6,336 nt of DNA. It comes from an uncultured Bacteroidales bacterium (GTDB lineage Bacteria; Bacteroidota; Bacteroidia; Bacteroidales; UBA932). Of this stretch, positions 1-5,177 are shown one piece after another. The number at the start of each line of letters is the position of its first letter. Positions within the stretch are counted from its first letter, which is position 1. The translations under genes were made by a program, and so were the position numbers. The notes below the pieces were generated by a model that was given only the letters and a program-made list of their open reading frames with translations, was not told the origin of the DNA and ran no database searches. The DNA lies in contig CAJGBW010000062.1 of assembly GCA_904501835.1 (NCBI GenBank), forward strand, positions 1-6,336. The letters are read 5' to 3'.

Positions 1-618
1 AACCTGTGCCCCATATTTACCCACTATATTAAAATAGTAACGACGCGCCTCGCAAGTCCAATCCTCATCTTCACGACCATAGAAGCCACAACGCGACAAC
101 GCACCGAATTTACCGAAACCATCCGCACTGTAAAGCACCCCGTTGGCGGCATCGAAAGACACCATCACCTCCGGCCAATGCACGAAAGGCGCGGCAAAAA
201 ATTGCAGACTATGTTCGCCCAACGAAAGCACATCCCCCTCTTTGACGGCCATAGAACGTCCCTCCACAGACAAGCCCGGGAAGAACTGCGGCATCATCGC
301 CAATGCCTTGGCGCTCGCCACCACCGTCAGCGAAGGATACAAAGCCAAAAGTTCAGCTACCAGCGAAGAGTGATCCGGCTCCATGTGGTGGACTATAAGA
401 TAATCAGGCGTGCGTCCCTCCAAAGCTTGCGAAAGCTGCGGCAACCACTCCTGCGCCATGCGACCATCGACCGTATCGACAATCGCCACTTTCTCATCCA
501 AAATCAGATAAGAATTATAAGAAATCCCCTCAGGGACAATATATTGCCCCTCAAACAAATCGACCTGGAAATCATCCACGCCGATGTATCGCGTCTTTTC
601 GTCTAAAATTTTAATCAT
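1..618 (-). CDS. fprA: A-type flavoprotein / flavodiiron protein (FprA family), partial: N-terminal metallo-beta-lactamase-like domain
   Basis: Flavodiiron proteins are cytoplasmic enzymes that reduce O2 to water and/or NO to N2O at a non-haem di-iron site, with electrons passing through a C-terminal flavodoxin-like FMN domain. The frame stays open for 206 codons from the ATG at 618 to the window edge, so the C-terminal part is missing. The translation starts MIKILDEKTRYIGVDD. The di-iron motif HxExDH is intact (H78, E80, D82, H83), and further ligands are H147 in FVHWPE and D166 in SADGFG. These positions agree closely with my memory of Moorella FprA (H148, D167). The last His ligand and the flavodoxin domain should lie beyond position 1 and cannot be checked. 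The start codon overlaps the nadE stop (ATGA, 618-615), which suggests translational coupling, and there is no Shine-Dalgarno sequence. Whether it prefers O2 or NO, and whether it has an extra rubredoxin or flavin reductase domain, cannot be told. The family is certain; the gene symbol is a family label. Confidence 0.93.
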   Translation of the reverse strand, partial: MIKILDEKTRYIGVDDFQVDLFEGQYIVPEGISYNSYLILDEKVAIVDTVDGRMAQEWLPQLSQALEGRTPDYLIVHHMEPDHSSLVAELLALYPSLTVVASAKALAMMPQFFPGLSVEGRSMAVKEGDVLSLGEHSLQFFAAPFVHWPEVMVSFDAANGVLYSADGFGKFGALSRCGFYGREDEDWTCEARRYYFNIVGKYGAQV

Positions 619-1379
619 AAATTCTTTGCTTTAATTTCCAAGCCGGGTTGATAGCAAGGAATGTGCAAAATATCCGTTTTGAAACGGTTGCAACGGTGCA
701 TACGGTCAATTTTTGCGCACACAGCCTCATCCTCACACACACCCTCACGAATATAACGATCCAGTGTCGCATAACTAAAACCGAATTTCTCCTCATCCGG
801 CATTGAGCCGGGAAGACCGTCGTCCGGCGTCTTACCTACCCATTTTTCAGGCAATCCCAGCACACGACCGATTTCGAGAATTTCCTGCACACAAAGCTGT
901 CCAAGCGGAGCAAATGAGCCGGCCGCATCCCCGAACAAGGTAGCGTAGCCGATATAATCCTCGCTCAAATTACAGGTATTGGCAACCATACCGCCGACCG
1001 ATTGGGCTACAGCATACAGAAGCGTCATACGAAGACGAGGCGGGATATTCAAAATACTCTGATGCGAAAATGCCCCCGAAGGAAGCAAGGCGCCCAAATC
1101 ACGGCAAGATGACTCTACGGCACCAATGGGAAGACAAAGATAATGTATGCCCAAATAGGCGCAGATTTCATCCGCTTCATTGAGACTCTGTCCATTGGAA
1201 GGCATGGCAACGCCCCACACGCGGGAAGGACCCAATGCCTTGGCACAGAGGGCTGCTACGACCGTACTATCTTTACCGCCGCTCATACCCACAACCGCAC
1301 AAGAATCGGGACCGAAAGGCTCAAACCAATCTGCAATCCACTTTACACACCCCTCACAAAGCGTTCGAGCATCCAACAT
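615..1379 (-). CDS. nadE: NH3-dependent NAD+ synthetase
   Basis: This enzyme catalyses the last step of NAD+ synthesis: it adenylates nicotinate adenine dinucleotide with ATP and then amidates it. The product is 254 aa. It has the N-type ATP pyrophosphatase P-loop SGGKDS at residues 33-38, the ribose/dimer segment NIPPRLRM at 111-118, NTCNLSEDYIGY at 134-145, GDAAG at 150-154, the lid-like segment KTPDDGLPGSMPDEEKFGFS at 183-202, and a basic C-terminal HRCNRFK at 228-234. There is no N-terminal CN-hydrolase (glutaminase) domain, so it should use free ammonia or ammonia from a separate source. The frame is open up to 1436, but that start would add 19 unconserved residues and overlap citrate synthase by 46 bp. 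The ATG at 1379 gives the family's usual N-terminus and an 11-bp gap after citrate synthase. There is no Shine-Dalgarno sequence. The stop overlaps the start of the flavodiiron gene. Its place in a TCA gene cluster is notable. Confidence 0.95.
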   Translation of the reverse strand: MLDARTLCEGCVKWIADWFEPFGPDSCAVVGMSGGKDSTVVAALCAKALGPSRVWGVAMPSNGQSLNEADEICAYLGIHYLCLPIGAVESSCRDLGALLPSGAFSHQSILNIPPRLRMTLLYAVAQSVGGMVANTCNLSEDYIGYATLFGDAAGSFAPLGQLCVQEILEIGRVLGLPEKWVGKTPDDGLPGSMPDEEKFGFSYATLDRYIREGVCEDEAVCAKIDRMHRCNRFKTDILHIPCYQPGLEIKAKNL

Positions 1380-1390
1380 GACAGAAAAAT

Positions 1391-2749
1391 TTATCGTTTG
1401 GAAATCGGAGTGTATTCGTACTCGTCCGTGATACAACGATAGGCAGGACGGATGATACGGCTACCATTGAAGTTCAATTCCTCATTGCGGTGCGCACACC
1501 AACCCACGGAACGTGCCATGGCAAACAAAGGCGTATAAATTTCTTTGGGAATACCAATCATATCATACACGAAACCGGAATAGAAGTCCACGTTGGCACA
1601 CATCAGTTTACCCTTTCCTTTCACTTTGTAAACGGTCTCGATAGCCACTTTTTCGATGCGCTGCAAGAATTCATATTCCTCAACACGACTCTTCTCTACG
1701 GCCAGTTTCTCCGCCATTTCTTTCAACAGAATGGTACGGGGGTCAGACATGGTATAGACCGCATGACCGATACCATAAATCAAACCTGTATGGTCGTAGG
1801 CCTCTTTTTTCAACATTTTGGTCAAATACTCCTCGATTTCCTGCTCGTTTCTCCAATCAGCAATGTGCGCTTTGAGGTGCTCAATCATATCGCTTACCTT
1901 CAAATTGGCACCACCGTGTTTAGGACCTTTCAAAGAACCGATTCCGGCTGCAATGGAAGAATAAGTGTCCGTACCCGTAGAAGAAGTTACGCGCACCGTA
2001 AAGGTAGAGTTGTTACCACCACCATGCTCGGCATGCAAAATCATCAACACGTCCAAAGTCTTGGCTTCCAACATGGTATAGTTGGGACCTTTCAACATAT
2101 AAAGGAAGTTCTCGGCAAAAGAGAGGTTCTTGTTGGCCTCACGGATATGCAGCGAACGACCGAACTCCTTACGACGGAGCATGTTGTAGGCATATGCAAT
2201 GATGGTCGGCATTTTGGAAATAAGTTCAATGCTCTGACGCATCAGATTCTCAATCGACACATCGTCCGGATTGTCATCAAAGGTGTACATTTCCATGACG
2301 CTTCGTGCGAGGATATTCATAATGTTGTGTCCTTCCAACTCGATGATATGGAGCAAGGTATTCTTCTCCAAAGGCATATTCTGCACAATCATCTGCTTGA
2401 AAGTATTGAGGTTATCCTGATCGGGCAGACGACCGGAGAGAAGAAGATAAGCCACCTCTTCAAATCCGAAACGGTCTTCACGCATATTGGCATGCACCAA
2501 ATCAGACACCTCGTAACCACGGAAAAACAATTTACCCTCAACGGGTGTAAATTTCTTCTCGGGAGACACGGTATAGCCCACTACGTTACCGATATTGGTC
2601 AAACCGACCAACACGCCGGAGCCGTCTTCATTTCTCAAACCACGTTTAACATCCAGTTTTGTGAAGAGCTCGGGATCCATCTTGGTGTGGCTCTTCATCT
2701 CATCTGACAACTTGTATATCAGATAGTCTTGGTGTGTAGGTATAATCAT
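1391..2749 (-). CDS. gltA: Citrate synthase
   Basis: Citrate synthase condenses acetyl-CoA and oxaloacetate into citrate in the cytoplasm, entering the oxidative branch that leads to 2-oxoglutarate and glutamate. The product is 452 aa, of the longer type found in Bacteroidetes and some clostridia. Active-site signatures are visible: H242 in HAEHGGGNNST, H278 in GPKHGGAN, H329 in YGIGHAVY, R338 in SDPRT and D388 in NVDFYSG. The likely citrate-binding arginines are R413 in MARSVGW and R434 in RIIRPAYR. H278, H329 and D388 match the catalytic triad of Escherichia coli GltA (H264, H305, D362). The N-terminal ~45 residues are an extension, with no metal-binding cysteine cluster. The motif after the second catalytic His reads GHAVY rather than the GHRVY of E. 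coli; I believe this is normal for this subgroup. The start ATG lies 4 bp after the aconitase stop, so the two are surely co-transcribed. 2-Methylcitrate synthase activity cannot be excluded, but aconitase next door favours citrate. Confidence 0.95.
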   Translation of the reverse strand: MIIPTHQDYLIYKLSDEMKSHTKMDPELFTKLDVKRGLRNEDGSGVLVGLTNIGNVVGYTVSPEKKFTPVEGKLFFRGYEVSDLVHANMREDRFGFEEVAYLLLSGRLPDQDNLNTFKQMIVQNMPLEKNTLLHIIELEGHNIMNILARSVMEMYTFDDNPDDVSIENLMRQSIELISKMPTIIAYAYNMLRRKEFGRSLHIREANKNLSFAENFLYMLKGPNYTMLEAKTLDVLMILHAEHGGGNNSTFTVRVTSSTGTDTYSSIAAGIGSLKGPKHGGANLKVSDMIEHLKAHIADWRNEQEIEEYLTKMLKKEAYDHTGLIYGIGHAVYTMSDPRTILLKEMAEKLAVEKSRVEEYEFLQRIEKVAIETVYKVKGKGKLMCANVDFYSGFVYDMIGIPKEIYTPLFAMARSVGWCAHRNEELNFNGSRIIRPAYRCITDEYEYTPISKR

Positions 2750-2753
2750 ATTC

Positions 2754-4970
2754 TTATAAATTTTTCTTCAAACTGTTAAGGGCAGAACCGGCGCGCATCC
2801 ACTCGATCTGCTGTTCATTATAACTATGGAGGGCATTGAATTCTTCCTGACTACCATCTTTGTGGGTCAAGCGGATGGCAATTTTGCTACCCGGCTGAAT
2901 CTGTTGGCAAGCCACGCTGATGCGATCTCCCTCCTGCACCTTGTCGTAATCGGCAGGATTTTCAAAGGTCAAAGCCAACACGCCCTGTTTTTTGAGGTTG
3001 GTCTCGTGAATACGGGCAAAACTCTTGGCCAAAATCACCTTGACATTCAAATAACGAGGCTCCATGGCAGCATGCTCACGGCTGGAACCTTCGCCATAAT
3101 TATCTTCGGCGACCACAATACTTCCCTCACCGACCGCCTTATAGGCACGGGCAGAAGCACTGACTGCCATATATTCCCCTTTCAAATCATTATAGACCTG
3201 ATTGGTCTGACCGTTGAACGCATTGACCGCCCCCATCAAGAGATTGTCGGAGATATTCTCCAAATGACCGCGGAAACGGAGCCAGGGACCCGCCATGGAA
3301 ATATGGTCGGTCGTACATTTACCCTGGGTCTTGATTAGCAGATGCAAATCCTCGAAATCCTGACCGTCCCAAGGCGCAAAGGGCTGCAATTTCTGCAAAC
3401 GCTCACTGCCCTCTCGGATAATCGGGTCTTCCTTGCTTTCGCTGGGCTCGACATAGGCATCGGGACAAGCGACAAAGCCTCCTTGCGGCAGTTCGTCTCC
3501 GTTGGGCATAGGAAGCGTGAATCCATCGATGGTATCACTGTCGGGATTGAAGAACAATTTTCCAGAGAACGCAAGCGCCACCGCCATTTCAGGAGAAACG
3601 ATGAAGGCATGGGTATTGGGATTGCCGTCGGCACGTTTGGCGAAATTTCGATTGAAGGAAGTCACGATGGAATTGCGACGGGTATTGTCATCCGTCACAC
3701 GTTTCCACTGACCGATGCAAGGACCACAGGCATTGCACATAATCAAAGCGCCGGCTTGACGGAAAATATCGATGATACCGTCGCGCAGAGCCGTCTTGTA
3801 AATCTGCTCACTACCCGGGTTGATAATCAATTTAGCCTTGGGTTTGAGTCCCTGCTCCAAAGCTGCTTTCGCTACGGATGCGGCACGGGCCAAATCCTGG
3901 TAAGATGAGTTGGTGCAAGAACCAATCAGAGACACTTCTACATCTTCCGGGAAGGCATTTTCCTGCACACGCGCCTGCATATCTTCAATAGAGCAAGCCG
4001 CATCGGGTGTGAAAGGACCGTTAATATAAGGAGTAAGAGAAGACAAATCAATCTCAATCACTCGGTCGTAGTATTTTTCAGGCTCGGCAGCCACCTCGGC
4101 ATCGGCTCTCAAATCGGCCTGACAAGCGTCAGCCAACGCGGCCACATCGGCACGGGAGGTCGCTTTCAAATAGTCCGCCATGCGAACATCGTAAGGGAAG
4201 AGAGAACAAGTAGCTCCTACTTCGGCGCCCATATTACAAATGGTTGCTTTTCCGGTGCAGGAAAGACTTTCGCAACCCTCACCAAAATACTCAATAATAG
4301 CATTGGTACCACCTTTTACGGTCAGAATACCCGCCAATTTCAAAATCACATCTTTGGCAGATGCCCAACCGCCGAGTTTACCACTCAAACGCACACCGAT
4401 GATTTTGGGCATTTTCAACTCCCATTCCATGCCGGTCATTACGTCCACGGCATCCGCGCCGCCGACACCGACAGCCACCATACCCAATCCGCCGGCATTG
4501 GGCGTGTGAGAATCTGTTCCCACCATCATTCCACCGGGGAAAGCAAAGTTTTCCAACACTTCCTGGTGGATAATACCGACACCCGGTTTGAAGAAGCCCA
4601 AACCATAACGGGCTGCCGCAGAAGCCAGAAAGTCATAGACTTCCTTGTTGGTCTGACAAGCCGCAGGAAGGTCTTTTTCAGCCCCCTCAAAAGCACAGAT
4701 CAAATGGTCGCAATGCACGGTGGAAGGCACACTTACCTTGTCTTTTCCGGCATTCATAAATTGGAGCAACGCCATCTGGGCGGTCGCATCCTGCATCGCC
4801 ACTCTGTCGGGACGGAAATTGGCGTAAGACACCTGTCTTTCAAGAACTTGAATAGAATCTATATCGTAGAGATGGGAGTATAAAATCTTCTCGCAAAGGG
4901 TCATCGGACGACCCAAAACATTTCGTGCAAGCGCCACTCGCTGCACATAATTGGCGTAAAATTGCTTCAT
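2754..4970 (-). CDS. acn: Aconitate hydratase, mitochondrial type
   Basis: Aconitase isomerises citrate to isocitrate through cis-aconitate using a [4Fe-4S] cluster with one labile iron. The product is 738 aa from the ATG at 4970. The three cluster cysteines are C352 (IGSCTNSS), C415 and C418 (CNACGPCIG). The 63-residue gap between the first two equals that of pig mitochondrial aconitase (C358/C421/C424), placing it in that subfamily rather than AcnA/IRP1 or AcnB. Other family segments are CDHL at 87-90, GTDSHTPNAGGLG at 151-163, TSFNRNF at 437-443, KTQGKCTTDHISMAGPW at 547-563 opening the swivel domain, and NYGEGSSREHAA at 624-635 with the catalytic Ser-Ser-Arg. The frame also permits a GTG start at 4973, but an AAGGA lies 5 nt before the ATG and only 2 nt before the GTG, so ATG is preferred. 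It is the first gene of the minus-strand operon and faces thrA. The cluster is expected to be sensitive to O2 and NO. Confidence 0.96.
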   Translation of the reverse strand: MKQFYANYVQRVALARNVLGRPMTLCEKILYSHLYDIDSIQVLERQVSYANFRPDRVAMQDATAQMALLQFMNAGKDKVSVPSTVHCDHLICAFEGAEKDLPAACQTNKEVYDFLASAAARYGLGFFKPGVGIIHQEVLENFAFPGGMMVGTDSHTPNAGGLGMVAVGVGGADAVDVMTGMEWELKMPKIIGVRLSGKLGGWASAKDVILKLAGILTVKGGTNAIIEYFGEGCESLSCTGKATICNMGAEVGATCSLFPYDVRMADYLKATSRADVAALADACQADLRADAEVAAEPEKYYDRVIEIDLSSLTPYINGPFTPDAACSIEDMQARVQENAFPEDVEVSLIGSCTNSSYQDLARAASVAKAALEQGLKPKAKLIINPGSEQIYKTALRDGIIDIFRQAGALIMCNACGPCIGQWKRVTDDNTRRNSIVTSFNRNFAKRADGNPNTHAFIVSPEMAVALAFSGKLFFNPDSDTIDGFTLPMPNGDELPQGGFVACPDAYVEPSESKEDPIIREGSERLQKLQPFAPWDGQDFEDLHLLIKTQGKCTTDHISMAGPWLRFRGHLENISDNLLMGAVNAFNGQTNQVYNDLKGEYMAVSASARAYKAVGEGSIVVAEDNYGEGSSREHAAMEPRYLNVKVILAKSFARIHETNLKKQGVLALTFENPADYDKVQEGDRISVACQQIQPGSKIAIRLTHKDGSQEEFNALHSYNEQQIEWMRAGSALNSLKKNL

Positions 4971-4975
4971 CACTT

Positions 4976-4980
4976 TCCTT
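4976..4980 (-). promoter_or_regulatory. Shine-Dalgarno-like site of aconitase
   Basis: On the minus strand AAGGA is followed by AAGTG and then ATG. The 5-nt spacing to the ATG at 4970 is usable, whereas the GTG at 4973 would be only 2 nt away, so this site decides the start in favour of ATG. It is the only clear purine-rich ribosome binding site in the window; the other four genes lack one, as is common in Bacteroidetes. Confidence 0.5.
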
Positions 4981-5017
4981 TTAAGTTAGATAGCGTTCGG
5001 GATGGCACACAAACCTC

Positions 5018-5050
5018 CAAACTAATACAACAAGCGACAAAAATAACAAA
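5018..5050 (-). promoter_or_regulatory. Candidate Bacteroidetes-type promoter for the acn operon
   Basis: On the minus strand a TTTG (5050-5047) is followed after 21 nt by TTAGTTTG (5025-5018). The Bacteroidetes sigma-ABfr consensus is a -33 TTTG and a -7 TAnnTTTG about 19-21 nt apart, so this differs at one defined base of the -7 box. It would give a leader of roughly 40 nt before the aconitase ATG. The region is rich in T and A runs, so chance matches are possible. Inferred from consensus only. Confidence 0.45.
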
Positions 5051-5093
5051 AAATAGTTAATTAAACAAGCTTACAAAAAATCATGGCGATTCC

Positions 5094-5125
5094 CTTGTAA
5101 AATGACGGATTATTTAGTATATTCG
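5094..5125 (+). promoter_or_regulatory. Candidate Bacteroidetes-type promoter for thrA
   Basis: On the plus strand CTTG (5094-5097) is followed after 20 nt by TATATTCG (5118-5125). Each box has one mismatch to the TTTG / TAnnTTTG consensus of the Bacteroidetes housekeeping sigma factor. Transcription would begin near 5130, leaving a leader of about 45-50 nt that contains the small hairpin at 5142-5156. Inferred from consensus and position. Confidence 0.42.
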
Positions 5126-5141
5126 CAGGATTTTGGTGTTT

Positions 5142-5156
5142 TGCGGTCTATCCGCA
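5142..5156 (+). promoter_or_regulatory. Short hairpin in the thrA leader
   Basis: TGCGG (5142-5146) and CCGCA (5152-5156) can pair as a perfect 5-bp stem, four of its pairs G-C, around the loop TCTAT. It ends 21 nt before the thrA start codon. No T-run follows, so it is not a classical terminator, and no threonine-rich leader peptide precedes it. It could affect translation initiation or be an operator half-site pair; it may also be chance. Confidence 0.25.
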
Positions 5157-5177
5157 TTTAAAACAAATTGAACAAAC

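Larger units (their letters stand above)
1..4970 (-). other. Probable operon acn-gltA-nadE-flavodiiron protein
   Basis: Four same-strand genes are separated by 4 bp (2750-2753), 11 bp (1380-1390) and a 4-bp overlap (615-618). There is no room for an internal terminator, and I see no obvious promoter between them, so one transcript from the promoter near 5018-5050 is likely. The operon continues past position 1 at least to the end of the flavodiiron gene. Order of transcription: aconitase, citrate synthase, NAD synthetase, flavodiiron protein. Confidence 0.8.
4971..5177. other. Divergent intergenic region between acn and thrA
   Basis: This is the only sizeable non-coding stretch in the window (207 bp). 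It is much richer in A and T than the flanking genes, especially at 5040-5090, which fits a promoter region serving both directions. It contains two candidate promoters, the palindrome TTAATTAA at 5057-5064 between the two -33 boxes, and the thrA leader hairpin. I see no small gene, riboswitch core or leader peptide worth calling. Confidence 0.8.

Noticed and set aside
178..606. 142-codon plus-strand open frame opposite the flavodiiron gene
   Set aside because: Mirror frame of a gene with intact di-iron ligands; the Arg/His/Gln-rich translation has no recognisable domain.
1380..1436. Longer nadE starting at 1436
   Set aside because: The extra 19 residues are unlike NadE N-termini and overlap the end of citrate synthase by 46 bp; the ATG at 1379 fits the family.
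1490..2707. 405-codon plus-strand open frame opposite citrate synthase
   Set aside because: It lies wholly antisense to a clear citrate synthase with all catalytic residues. The translation is rich in His, Gln, Phe and Thr and shows no domain, as expected from a mirrored frame with few stop codons.
3342..3908. 188-codon plus-strand open frame opposite aconitase, with others at 2826-3338 and 4506-4883
   Set aside because: All are antisense to aconitase segments that carry conserved cluster and swivel-domain motifs; nothing supports separate genes.
5057..5064. TTAATTAA as a mobile-element or attachment site
   Set aside because: An 8-bp palindrome is expected by chance in such A/T-rich DNA, and there are no flanking repeats or integrase or transposase genes. 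It is kept only as a possible operator.
5102..5161. 19-residue open frame upstream of thrA as a possible threonine attenuator leader peptide
   Set aside because: Its translation has one Thr and two Ile, no run of regulatory codons, and it begins upstream of the predicted -7 box, so it would not be fully transcribed. No terminator hairpin with a T-run follows.
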